From positions 1-24,986 of the forward strand of contig JAGBAU010000181.1 in the NCBI GenBank assembly GCA_017938785.1: 24,986 nt of DNA, written 5' to 3'. This document shows positions 5,543-12,906 of the stretch, piece after piece (position 1 is the first letter of the stretch; every line of letters begins with the position of its first letter). Position numbers and translations under genes: made by a program. The notes beneath the pieces are model-generated. The model was not told the DNA's origin, did no database searches, and was given only the letters and a program-made list of their open reading frames with translations. Source of the DNA: Clostridia bacterium (GTDB taxonomy: Bacteria > Bacillota_A > Clostridia > Christensenellales > Aristaeellaceae).

Positions 5543-6871
5543 ATGAACAGAGACCTCACCCAAGGGCCGATCATGCGCTCCATGCTGATTTTCGCGCTCC
5601 CCATGATTCTGGGGAACCTGCTTCAGCAGGGCTACAACATCGCGGACACGCTCATCGTCGGCCATTTTCTGGGCACAAACGCGCTGGCCGCCGTCGGCTC
5701 GTCCTTTACGCTGATGACCTTTCTGACCTCCATTCTGCTGGGGCTTTGCATGGGCAGCGGCGCGCTGTTCTCCATTCGCTACGGTCAGCGGGACGAGGCC
5801 GGACTTCAGGCGGCCGTACATGCCTCCTTTTTCCTGATCGCCGCCGCTGCCGTGCTGCTGAGCGCCGCTGCCTTTGCCATCCTTCCTGCGCTGGAGCGCT
5901 TTCTTCGGGTACCCGCAGACGTGTGGCCGCTGATGCGCAGCTACCTGTCCGTCATCTTCTGCGGCATCTTTGCCACGTTTTTGTACAATTACTTCGCGTC
6001 GCTGCTGCGCGCGCTGGGCAACTCCGTGATCCCGCTGGTCTTTCTGGCTGTCTCCGCGCTGCTGAACATCGCGCTGGATCTGGGCTTTGTGCTGATTCTT
6101 CAGCGCGGCGTTGCAGGCGCGGCGGAGGCGACAGTCATCGCGCAGTTCGTCTCCGGCGTCGGCATCGCGCTCTACACCTGGATGAGCTATCCGCAGCTGC
6201 GCTCCGGCCGGTGCAGGGTGCCCCTTGGCTGCGTCCGGGAGCTGGCCAGCTTTTCCCTGCTGACCTGCGCGCAGCAGTCGGTGATGAACCTCGGCATCCT
6301 GATGGTGCAGGGGCTGGTCAACAGCTTCGGCGCCACGGTGATGGCGGCGTTCGCGGCGGCGGTGAAGATCGACGCCTTTGCCTACATGCCCGTGCAGGAC
6401 TTCGGCAACGCCTTTTCCACGTTCATCGCGCAGAACTTCGGCGCGCGCAAGGACGAACGCATCCGCAAGGGACTTGCGGGCGCGGCAGCCGCATCCATCC
6501 TGTTCTGCATGGCAGTGTCGCTGCTGGTTTGGATGCTCGCCCGACCGCTGATGGCGCTGTTCGTCGGGAAGGACGAAGCGCTGGTCATCGCAGAGGGCGT
6601 GCGCTATCTGCGCATCGAGGGCGCTTTCTATGGCGGCATCGGCTGCCTGTTCCTGCTGTACGGCCTGTACCGCGCCCTGAAAAGGCCGGGCATGAGCGTC
6701 GTGCTCACCGTCATTTCCCTGGGCACCCGCGTAGCGCTGGCCTATCTCCTGTCGGCGATTCCGTCCATCGGCGTCGTCGGCATCTGGTGGTCGGTGCCCA
6801 TCGGCTGGCTGCTGGCGGACGCCGTGGGCATCCTCTATTATCTGCGGCGAAAGGAACAGCTGCTTCCCTGA
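5543..6871 (+). CDS. MATE-family multidrug/metabolite exporter
   Basis: The 442-residue integral membrane protein has about twelve hydrophobic segments and the length of bacterial MATE carriers. The first repeat shows PMILGNLLQQGYNIADTLIVGHFLG (about 19-43), the classic N-terminal MATE block, and the second half shows the matching FSLLTCAQQSVMNLG segment. Such proteins export cationic compounds or metabolites using a Na+ or H+ gradient. ATG at 5543 is preferred over the in-frame GTG at 5537 because GGAAG lies 7 bases upstream of the former. It stands alone, divergent from the Lrp regulator. Substrate is not predictable. Confidence 0.88.
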   Translation: MNRDLTQGPIMRSMLIFALPMILGNLLQQGYNIADTLIVGHFLGTNALAAVGSSFTLMTFLTSILLGLCMGSGALFSIRYGQRDEAGLQAAVHASFFLIAAAAVLLSAAAFAILPALERFLRVPADVWPLMRSYLSVIFCGIFATFLYNYFASLLRALGNSVIPLVFLAVSALLNIALDLGFVLILQRGVAGAAEATVIAQFVSGVGIALYTWMSYPQLRSGRCRVPLGCVRELASFSLLTCAQQSVMNLGILMVQGLVNSFGATVMAAFAAAVKIDAFAYMPVQDFGNAFSTFIAQNFGARKDERIRKGLAGAAAASILFCMAVSLLVWMLARPLMALFVGKDEALVIAEGVRYLRIEGAFYGGIGCLFLLYGLYRALKRPGMSVVLTVISLGTRVALAYLLSAIPSIGVVGIWWSVPIGWLLADAVGILYYLRRKEQLLP

Positions 6872-7178
6872 AGGAATCAGGATCAATACAAGCTTCTATA
6901 CAAAGTAGGAGGTGCCGCTTTTCTATTCAGGAATGAAACGAGTATTTCCGACGCGCTCCGCCCATTTCTTCACAATATCTTTATAAAACGCTTTCGGCAA
7001 GCGCAGAATAGGCTCCTTCATACCTCCATGAGTCGTCTATTCCTTCACTGACAGATCAAAGATGATTGATACAATCGCACGTTTTGACCTGCGGGCTTTC
7101 CCTCAGGGATCAACTGGGAGAAATGTCGCGAAAACCGGGGCGGAACACGCCTCCAACAGAACGCCTTTCTTTACACGC
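6872..7178. other. Intergenic region with one doubtful 32-codon frame
   Basis: No convincing gene. A minus-strand frame at 6923-7021 (starts MKEPILRLPKAF, ends TRFIPE) has protein-like composition, but its GGAGGT sits directly against the ATG and an in-frame stop lies just upstream; it may be the tail of a lost gene. No clear terminator is seen after the MATE gene or after the FMN reductase-like gene. Confidence 0.3.
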
Positions 7179-7721
7179 TTACAGTTCAAGACCGAGACGA
7201 TACGCTTTTTGCATCACGTCGTCATGGCTGATCGCAGCATGGGCAGCATCGATGCCGCCCCCGGCGACGATCCCCTTCAGCTCGGCCATCTCAAAGCAGT
7301 CCACCTAGCCCTGCAGGCCACCCAAAGCCTTGTCGAAGGTGGTCTCCTCGTCCTCTGCTGCGGTGGCGATCATGTAAATCTCGCGGAAAGCATAGTCTTC
7401 GGCATAGAGCGGATTCAGCCTGTCCAACAGCGCCTTGAGCTGGCCGCTCATTTCATAGTAGTAGATCGGCGTGGCGAACACGATAACCTCGGCGGCCTTC
7501 ACCCTGGCCATGATTCCGGGCACATCGTCCAGGAGCACGCAGCTGCCCGTCTTCTGGCAGGACAGACAGCCGACGCAGAATTTGATTTCCTTGCCCTTGA
7601 GAGAGATGAACTCGACCTCGTGCCCGGCGGCCTTCGCGCCTTTCTCGCATTCCCTTGCGAGGATCTCCGAGTTGCTGCCTGCGCGCAGGCTGGAGGAAAT
7701 AATCAGGACTTTCTTGGCCAT
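7179..7721 (-). pseudogene. NAD(P)H-dependent FMN reductase/flavodoxin-like oxidoreductase with in-frame amber stop
   Basis: Codons 1-138 encode a flavodoxin-fold reductase: KVLIISSSLRAGSNSE (FMN phosphate loop, 4-19), CVGCLSCQKTGSC (a CxxCxxC-type cluster common in clostridial members, about 49-61) and FATPIYYYEMSGQLKALLDR (about 84-103). Codon 139 is TAG (7307-7305), after which the same frame continues for 41 residues (VDCFEMAELKGIV, then GIDAAH, ending LGLEL) to a TAA at 7179. The continuation is the expected C-terminus, with Trp (TGG) expected at the stop, so one C-to-T change on the plus strand explains it. The ATG at 7721 is preferred over 7730 because AAAGGA is 8 bases upstream of it. 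It directly follows the aldo/keto reductase gene in the MerR operon. Confidence 0.75.
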
Positions 7722-7726
7722 GTTTG

Positions 7727-8869
7727 TCATCCTTTCTGACCGACGCGGGCGGCAAAATCAGCCAGCGCGTCCGGAATGTGAATTTGCTGCGGACAGACCT
7801 GTTCGCAGGCGTGGCAGCCGATGCAGGAAGAGGGCTGCTGGTTCTGCGCGAAGGCGGAAAGCGCCATCGGCGCAATGAATGCGCCCGGGCCTGCGGCCAT
7901 GGACTCGTTGTACAGCTTCAGCAGATCCGGGATGGGCAGCTGCATGGGACAATGGCTGACGCAGTAATGGCAGGCGGTGCAGGGCACCGTCGTGCGGCGA
8001 ATCATGTCGTCCGCCACGGAAAGCAGTAGCTTCATCTCGTCATCGGACAGGGGCCTGCGTTCTTCATAGGTTGCGATATTGTCTCTCACCTGCTGCAGGC
8101 TGCTCATGCCGGACAGGGTCATGGTCACCTGAGGCAGGCTTTGCAGAAAGCGGAAGGACCAGGCCGGAATGCCCTCATCGGGACGGGCGGCCTTCAGCTT
8201 TGCGGCGTCCTCTGCCTGCAGATTCGCCAGCTGACCGCCCCGTACAGGCTCCATCACCCACACCGGGATATTCCACTCCTTCAGCAGTTCCAGCTTGCCC
8301 TTTGCGTTCTGGAATGCCCAGTCGAACCAGTTCAGCTCGATCTGCGCGAATTCCATATCCTTGCCATACGCCTCCAGGAAGCGGCGGATGGTGGGGATGT
8401 CGCCATGCGCAGAGAAGCCGAGATGGCGGATGCGCCCCTTTTGCTTCTGCTCCATCAGATACGCATGGGTACGGTACTTGGGATCAAGGTACTGCTCGAT
8501 GTTCATCTCGCAGACATTGTGGAACAGATAGAAATCGAAGTAGCCGACGCGGCACTTGCGGAGCTGTTCTTCAAAAATCTCCTCGACCTTGCCCATGTTG
8601 CTCAGGTCATAGCCGGGAAACTTGGAGGCGAGATAGAAGCTCTCCCGCGGATACTTCTGCAGGAGCTTGCCCACCACCAGCTCAGAATTGCCGCTGTGAT
8701 ATCCCCACGCTGTGTCATAGTAGTTGATGCCGTGGGCCATGCAATAGTCGAGGATGGCTTCTGTCGCCGCTTCGTCGATGGCTGCATCGTTGCCGCCTAC
8801 CACCGGCAGACGCATGTTGCCCATGCCCAGGGCGGAGAGCTTCATGTCCTTGAATGCATTATAAATCAT
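7727..8869 (-). CDS. Aldo/keto reductase with C-terminal 2x[4Fe-4S] ferredoxin domain
   Basis: The 380-residue protein has an N-terminal AKR barrel with the catalytic tetrad D52, Y57, K83 and H117 (YYDTAWGY, ASKFPG, FHNV). The C-terminal part carries two cluster motifs, C297-x2-C300-x2-C303-x3-C307P and C349-x2-C352-x2-C355-x3-C359P. This ferredoxin-fused AKR type is common in Clostridia and presumably reduces aldehydes or ketones with ferredoxin-linked electrons; the substrate is not known. It is the third gene behind the AdhR-type MerR regulator and is followed by the flavin reductase-like gene, so a carbonyl-stress role is likely. Confidence 0.87.
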   Translation of the reverse strand: MIYNAFKDMKLSALGMGNMRLPVVGGNDAAIDEAATEAILDYCMAHGINYYDTAWGYHSGNSELVVGKLLQKYPRESFYLASKFPGYDLSNMGKVEEIFEEQLRKCRVGYFDFYLFHNVCEMNIEQYLDPKYRTHAYLMEQKQKGRIRHLGFSAHGDIPTIRRFLEAYGKDMEFAQIELNWFDWAFQNAKGKLELLKEWNIPVWVMEPVRGGQLANLQAEDAAKLKAARPDEGIPAWSFRFLQSLPQVTMTLSGMSSLQQVRDNIATYEERRPLSDDEMKLLLSVADDMIRRTTVPCTACHYCVSHCPMQLPIPDLLKLYNESMAAGPGAFIAPMALSAFAQNQQPSSCIGCHACEQVCPQQIHIPDALADFAARVGQKG

Positions 8870-8883
8870 CGTTTTTCCTCCTC

Positions 8884-9119
8884 TTATTCAAGACCAATGG
8901 ATGCACACCATTCGCTCAGCTCTGCGGGTGTGGTATTCGCAGAGAACCGCTCTGCGCCAAGCCAGAGTGTTTCCGGCGCTTTCCCCTGCAGATGCACGCA
9001 GCCCGTCTGAATGCCGCTTCCGTGTTTCCCGTACAGGAGAACCAGACGACTAGGGTTTCGGCCCGCGCTGCCGAGCAAAGCAGCGTGGATGCAAGAATCA
9101 GAAGGATCAGCTTTTTCAT
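8884..9119 (-). pseudogene. Exported flavodoxin gene with internal deletion and frameshift
   Basis: The frame starting at 9119 encodes a signal peptide (KKLILLILASTLLCSAARA) and the first flavodoxin strand and FMN loop (ETLVVWFSCTGNTEA, about 21-35), then becomes meaningless and stops at 8916. The other frame from about 9025 encodes a typical flavodoxin C-terminus (APETLWLGAERFSANTT, then a SEWCASIGLE end) with stop at 8884. Between them roughly 110-120 codons seem to be missing, and the two ends are out of phase. The start overlaps the merR stop by 4 bases, so this was the second gene of the operon. An exported flavodoxin next to a ferredoxin-type AKR is a usual clostridial grouping. Confidence 0.7.
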
Positions 9120-9505
9120 TGCCCATCCTCCTCTTCCCAGGAAAGCACGCCCGTCTTCAGCGCGACATCATACCGGCTGATTTTGAAGGACAGCCGGTCA
9201 ATGGCTGCGTCCATCTGTTGTCTCTGTTTCAGCAGGCCGGTGTGAACAGCCTTCAATAAATCGCGCCTTGCCTGAAGGGTCGTATCTCCTGCCTGATAGA
9301 GCCGCACATACTCGATGATGCTCTCCACCGGAACGCCGGCACTGCGCATGCACACGGCATTTTCCACCCAGCCGATGGCCACATCGTCATAATCGCGGAT
9401 GCCGCTTTCTGTTCGGTGCACCTCGGGGATGACACCGACCTTCTCGTAATAGCGAAGGGTATCGGGCGTCAATCCATATTGGCTGCAGACCTGCCTGATC
9501 GTCAC
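9116..9505 (-). CDS. MerR-family regulator of the AdhR/NmlR type
   Basis: This 129-residue protein has the MerR winged helix at 1-70 (TIRQVCSQYGLTPDTLRYYE, then the RDY wing) and a C-terminal dimerisation helix. GTG at 9505 is the start: an in-frame TGA lies two codons upstream, the ATG two bases upstream is immediately followed by a stop, and AGGTG is 7 bases away. It has no metal-binding Cys pair, but Cys52 (ENAVCMRSAG) matches the single Cys known in AdhR-type regulators to sense aldehydes and other electrophiles. It probably activates its own operon through the 19-bp-spacer promoter upstream. Confidence 0.88.
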   Translation of the reverse strand: MTIRQVCSQYGLTPDTLRYYEKVGVIPEVHRTESGIRDYDDVAIGWVENAVCMRSAGVPVESIIEYVRLYQAGDTTLQARRDLLKAVHTGLLKQRQQMDAAIDRLSFKISRYDVALKTGVLSWEEEDGQ

Positions 9506-9524
9506 ATTTCATCACCTCAGGAAG

Positions 9525-9555
9525 AGTATACAGCATGGAGTTCACTCCAAGTCAA
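9525..9555 (-). promoter_or_regulatory. MerR-type promoter with 19-bp spacer and operator palindrome
   Basis: On minus TTGACT (9555-9550), a 19-base spacer and TATACT (9530-9525). The spacer contains TGGAGT-GA-ACTCCA (9549-9536), a dyad of the kind AdhR/NmlR regulators bind. The over-long spacer is the hallmark of MerR-activated promoters, where the activator twists the DNA. It lies 20 bases before the GTG start of merR. Confidence 0.85.
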
Positions 9556-9657
9556 GAGGGATATCGACCGGTTTATAGGAAAGATGTGTGAAACGTTGTT
9601 CATCATCACGAAGTCAGAAGGCATTGCCGCGTCCTTCGCAGCAAGTCTCCCCAGAAT

Positions 9658-9706
9658 AAAAGCGTACACCGTGTACGGATACTATCGTAACACCGTGTAC
9701 GCTTTT
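9658..9706. terminator. Long hairpin flanked by A4 and T4
   Basis: Arms 9658-9674 and 9690-9706 pair over 17 bp with one mismatch, with AAAA on one side and TTTT on the other, so it could terminate in either direction. No intact gene ends here. It may belong to a lost gene or be a small mobile palindrome. Confidence 0.5.
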
Positions 9707-9796
9707 GCCGTTTCAAGCCCAAGGGGTGCAAAATTTGGAGGCTCAGCCGTCTCGAGTAGTCTAATGTCCTTTCCTAACCGCTGTCCGATTTAGTGT

Positions 9797-9828
9797 GAAT
9801 CTGGTTTTTGATTTTGAAAACCAGATTC
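9797..9828. other. Hairpin with 12-bp perfect stem
   Basis: GAATCTGGTTTT (9797-9808) pairs with 9817-9828 around an 8-base loop. It lies in the gene-free stretch 9556-10140 and has no assignable gene. A terminator or an insertion end are both possible. Confidence 0.4.
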
Positions 9829-9904
9829 TTGCAATTTTCCTCGGATAAATAGCAATTTCAGCTACCTATACCCTATTTTCTGCATTGCAAGTCATCATCA
9901 ATGC

Positions 9905-10040
9905 AAAAATAAAACTCAGACATCGTATCAATGTCTGAGCTTCCAGGTGCGTCTGCACCAATATATTGATACAAGTTACGATTGCAAGTGGAGCATATAC
10001 AGGGTGTGCAAGGGGTGTGCAGCTGCACCCCCTATACTGT
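9905..10040 (-). ncRNA. Repeated structured-RNA-like element, copy 2
   Basis: This is the better-preserved copy of the element at 4401-4530. On minus it ends in a perfect 9-bp stem (9939-9931 with 9923-9915; CTCAGACAT/ATGTCTGAG) followed by TTTTATTTTT, a textbook intrinsic terminator. A GGTGC-N4-GCACC hairpin lies near 9946-9959, and a GC-rich hairpin (GGGGTG/CACACCCC type) near 10010-10031. As in the first copy, it sits downstream of the recombinase-type 3' end and terminator. No known RNA class was recognised. Confidence 0.5.
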
Positions 10041-10078
10041 AATCATGATTCTCGTTTTGAAAGCACAAAACTGATTTG

Positions 10079-10137
10079 AAAACCCGAAAGCCCAGCTCCC
10101 TGCAAATAGATCGCCGCTTGCTCTGCCTGCGGGTTTT
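10079..10137. terminator. Recombinase-element terminator, copy 2
   Basis: AAAACCCG (10079-10086) pairs with CGGGTTTT (10130-10137). The interior keeps CCCAGCTCCC, GATCGCC and CTGCCTGC in common with the copy at 4563-4620. Both sides have tracts suited to termination. Confidence 0.6.
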
Positions 10138-10140
10138 TAT

Positions 10141-10179
10141 TCATGTTTCGATTACCGGAGTCTCGATTCCGCCCTTCAT
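10141..10179 (-). pseudogene. Last 12 codons of the recombinase-like gene, copy 2
   Basis: On minus MKGGIETPVIET and a TGA (10143-10141) align with the KDGTEIPMTI end of the copy at the right edge of the window, immediately before the shared terminator. Beyond 10180 the similarity stops. Confidence 0.5.
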
Positions 10180-10223
10180 GCACCATGCCAGTCGACGCTT
10201 ACCCGAAAAAACGAATGGTAGAC

Positions 10224-10595
10224 TCAAACATTCCGCGTTCTGACAACACGGATGTTCCGATGCTCCGACAGTTTTTCAATGATTTCCTGATAACCTGTCT
10301 TGCCGGGAAGCGTGAGCGTATAAACATTCGTATACAGATTGCTACCATCCGGCTGGGTTTCTGCATGGAAGTCCTGATCCAGAATGGATACATCCTTCTG
10401 GGAGAATACCTCACGGATATAGGGAAGGGTCTCCTTGCGGTGCAGGAACTTCACCTCAAGCCGTTTATAGGTATTCACATGGACAATGCGCTGCATCAGC
10501 CTGAGGACGATGACGACAACAATGCAGGAGACAATCGCCATGGTGGTAAAGCCCGCGCCAATCGCCAGACCCAGGCAGGCGATACTTCGACTCAT
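10224..10595 (-). pseudogene. Truncated MgtC/SapB-family protein, C-terminal part
   Basis: The 123-residue frame begins in the middle of a membrane helix (IACLGLAIGAGF at about 5-16, a typical MgtC segment). It then has one more helix (TTMAIVSCIVVVIVLRLM) and the soluble ACT-like C-terminal domain (about 40-123). MgtC proteins normally have about 220-235 residues with a conserved N-terminal membrane domain of four to five helices, which is absent. The ATG overlaps the stop of the DUF362 gene by 4 bases (ATGA), so it could be translated by coupling, but the conserved N-terminal Asp/Cys-containing region is gone. It is most simply a remnant left where the operon's 3' end joined a broken mgtC. 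Confidence 0.65.
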
Positions 10596-11656
10596 TTCAG
10601 CAGCATTTTGGAGATCTGATCAGCGGTGGGCGGACAACCCATTACACAATCCTGCGCCCCACGGCAGCACTTGCCGATCCCCAATCCGTCAAGCTTTTGG
10701 TCTTTCCAGCCCTGTCCAATATAAATCTCCCGATTTTGGCCGCAGCCCGTGAGGTACATCGCCCGCACCAGCGCCGCAAAGCATGCCGAGCACGCCTGAT
10801 TCTCGTGTATATTTTTCGTCAGCGAAGCAACCGTTCCCCGGGGCTTGGGAAAACCAGCCGTATCGCTGGGCCGATTCAGATCGATCACATCTTCAGCCTG
10901 CCAGGCTGAGCTGCCTCCGCCGAACCGCTCGCACAGTTCAATGTAGGGCACATCGCCGGGATTGAGCCCCATCAGTGAGCAGCCATAAGCATCCAACTGC
11001 ACGGCATCCGTACCCAGATACATGCGATTGGTTTGAACAGGGGTGCCGCCCTCTTCAAAATCCAGATCGCCGCAAATGCTGTCCACGACGATGAGCCGCG
11101 GCTTGAGCACCGCGCCCAGGGCAGCGATGGGCTTTTGCAGCCCCATCGCATGAAAATGCCGCTTTTCCCGATCAGGAATGCAGCCCTTCAGATTCTTGAG
11201 CGCGCAGGTCATCCTCGTCTGGCAGTGGCCCTTGAGCACCGGCAAGTCCACCAGAAGCCCGGCGTCCAGCGCACGACAGCAGATATCGATCGGTCCGACC
11301 GGCGTTTGCACAGTGCGGATACGATCCTTTTTCAAATCGTAAAAGGGCACGCCGTAGTGCTCACACACGCGATCGTATCCGGCACGGCGCATGGCCCGCA
11401 TCGTTTCGTCGCCCACCCAGCTTCCCTCAATCACGCTGATCTCCCGAACGCCATGGGCCTTAAAGTATTCGATGCATCCGCTGAGCACCCCTGCATGGGT
11501 AGTGGCGCCGTTTTCAGGTGTCCCGGTGACGACCAGATTCGGCTTGAGCGCCACTGAACCGCCGGAAGGCACCAGACGAATGGCCTCTGATGCCTCCAGC
11601 AGCCTGATCGTCATATCATGAGCATCCTGCCCGTATATCTGATAAATCTTAGCCAT
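10592..11656 (-). CDS. DUF362-family protein with Cys-rich C-terminus
   Basis: The 354-residue protein shows the DUF362 core: ALKPNLVV (about 37-44), the VIEGSW segment, then LPVLKGHCQTRMTCALKNLKGCIP (about 138-161) and DLDFEEGGTP. The C-terminal 65 residues contain clustered cysteines (CSACF, then KCCRGAQDCVMGCPP) able to hold an Fe-S cluster, although the spacing is not the standard ferredoxin CxxCxxCxxxC. Family members are poorly characterised and are often found with redox enzymes. The ATG lies inside the last codons of the upstream GltD-like gene (8-base overlap, GGAGG embedded), so the two products are probably made together and may be partners. Confidence 0.75.
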   Translation of the reverse strand: MAKIYQIYGQDAHDMTIRLLEASEAIRLVPSGGSVALKPNLVVTGTPENGATTHAGVLSGCIEYFKAHGVREISVIEGSWVGDETMRAMRRAGYDRVCEHYGVPFYDLKKDRIRTVQTPVGPIDICCRALDAGLLVDLPVLKGHCQTRMTCALKNLKGCIPDREKRHFHAMGLQKPIAALGAVLKPRLIVVDSICGDLDFEEGGTPVQTNRMYLGTDAVQLDAYGCSLMGLNPGDVPYIELCERFGGGSSAWQAEDVIDLNRPSDTAGFPKPRGTVASLTKNIHENQACSACFAALVRAMYLTGCGQNREIYIGQGWKDQKLDGLGIGKCCRGAQDCVMGCPPTADQISKMLLK

Positions 11657-12869
11657 GTTCCTCCATATACCGCATCATGGCTGCCGCCGCATTTTTGGCG
11701 TCGTTCACAGCATGCACCACCGTCAGGGAGCCGTGCACCACATCTCCGGCGGCAAACACACCGGCACGCGTGGTCATGTTGTTTTCATCTACGATCAATA
11801 GGCCCCTTTCCGATGCCTGCAGACCATGGGTGGTGTTGACCAGCTTGTCCTTGGGCCCCTGGCTGATCGCAATGATGGTTGTGTCGGCCGGGATCAGTTC
11901 ATCCTCGCCCTCCACGCCAACGGGACGCCCCTGTTCATTCAGCACAGAGTTCTTGAATACTGGCCCTTGGGGTGTGATGCGCTGGATGGATTTTCCAAAG
12001 TAGAACTCCGCGCCGTCCAGCCGGGCATATTCCATTTCATGCGCGCTGGCGCGGGATGTATTGCCCCGCTGGAACATCATCACGCGCTGAGCGCCGTGCC
12101 TAAACGCCGTGCGTGCAACATCCATAGCCACATTGCCCATTCCGATGACCGCCACAGACTGCCCTACGCAGTAGGAGATCGGTCGTGCCAGATAGGAAAT
12201 GCCAAAGTGCACGTTGGCCAGGGTTTCGCCCTCGATGCCCAAGGTGGACGGACGCCATACGCCGGTGCCAATGAACACGGAGGAATATCCGTCCCGGAAC
12301 AGGTTGTCGATCATCAGGTCGCCGCCCATGACCACATGGGGCCGAATACGGATCCCCATTTCAAGAAGCCTGGCCTTGTATCGGTCCAGAACGGTTTTGG
12401 GCAGGCGGAAATCCGGGATGCCGTATTGCAGCATGCCGCCGATCTTATCCTTTTCCTCGAAGATGGTGATCCCGTATCCCTTCCGAGCCAGCTCGATCGC
12501 CACCGTCAGTCCAGCAGGGCCGCTGCCGATGACAGCGACATGCTTTCCGTTGAACGGCGCTTTCTCGATCTTCATGCGGTCCAGATAGGCGTCGGATACG
12601 AATCGCTCAATCTCGTAGAAATGTACAGGCTCACCCTTTCGGCCCAGCACGCAGTGCCCCGCGCATTGAGCCATATGATCGCACACCGTGGCGCAGACCA
12701 CCGACATGGGATTGTTCTCAAACAGCAGCTGTCCCGCTTCTATGAGCCGGTTTTCCCTGAACAGTGCAATGACCTCAGGAATGGGCGTGTGCGCCGGGCA
12801 ACCCTCCCGGCAAAGGGGCCTCTTGCACTGCAGGCAGCGATTCGCTTCGTTTGTGATTTGAAGTGCCAT
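11649..12869 (-). CDS. GltD-like Fe-S flavoprotein, NAD(P)-dependent oxidoreductase
   Basis: The 406-residue protein resembles the small subunit of glutamate synthase. It has an N-terminal cluster domain with C12, C15, C20, C24 and C59, C63, C69, C73, an FAD Rossmann motif GSGPAGL (115-121), an NAD(P) Rossmann motif VIGMGNVAMD (241-250) and the closing VFAAGDVVHG motif (371-380). No glutamate synthase large subunit is present, so it is more likely an electron-transfer module moving electrons between NAD(P)H and another acceptor, perhaps the DUF362 protein encoded next. GAGGAGG precedes the ATG. It lies 37 bases after the glycerate kinase gene in the acid-catabolism operon. Confidence 0.82.
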   Translation of the reverse strand: MALQITNEANRCLQCKRPLCREGCPAHTPIPEVIALFRENRLIEAGQLLFENNPMSVVCATVCDHMAQCAGHCVLGRKGEPVHFYEIERFVSDAYLDRMKIEKAPFNGKHVAVIGSGPAGLTVAIELARKGYGITIFEEKDKIGGMLQYGIPDFRLPKTVLDRYKARLLEMGIRIRPHVVMGGDLMIDNLFRDGYSSVFIGTGVWRPSTLGIEGETLANVHFGISYLARPISYCVGQSVAVIGMGNVAMDVARTAFRHGAQRVMMFQRGNTSRASAHEMEYARLDGAEFYFGKSIQRITPQGPVFKNSVLNEQGRPVGVEGEDELIPADTTIIAISQGPKDKLVNTTHGLQASERGLLIVDENNMTTRAGVFAAGDVVHGSLTVVHAVNDAKNAAAAMMRYMEEHG

Positions 12870-12906
12870 GGGTATCCCCTCCTCAAATGGTCAGTGTTCT
12901 TCCCGG

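Larger units (their letters stand above)
9556..10140. other. Gene-free stretch with hairpins and element debris
   Basis: Apart from the two hairpins (9658-9706 and 9797-9828), the RNA-like element (9905-10040) and the terminator (10079-10137), I see no gene in this stretch. A plus-strand frame at about 9584-9790 runs through the first hairpin and has no family signature. Confidence 0.5.

Noticed and set aside
6923..7021. Small 32-residue gene downstream of the MATE gene
   Set aside because: Ribosome site spacing is zero, an in-frame stop lies just upstream and no family is recognised; kept only as a remark on the intergenic region.
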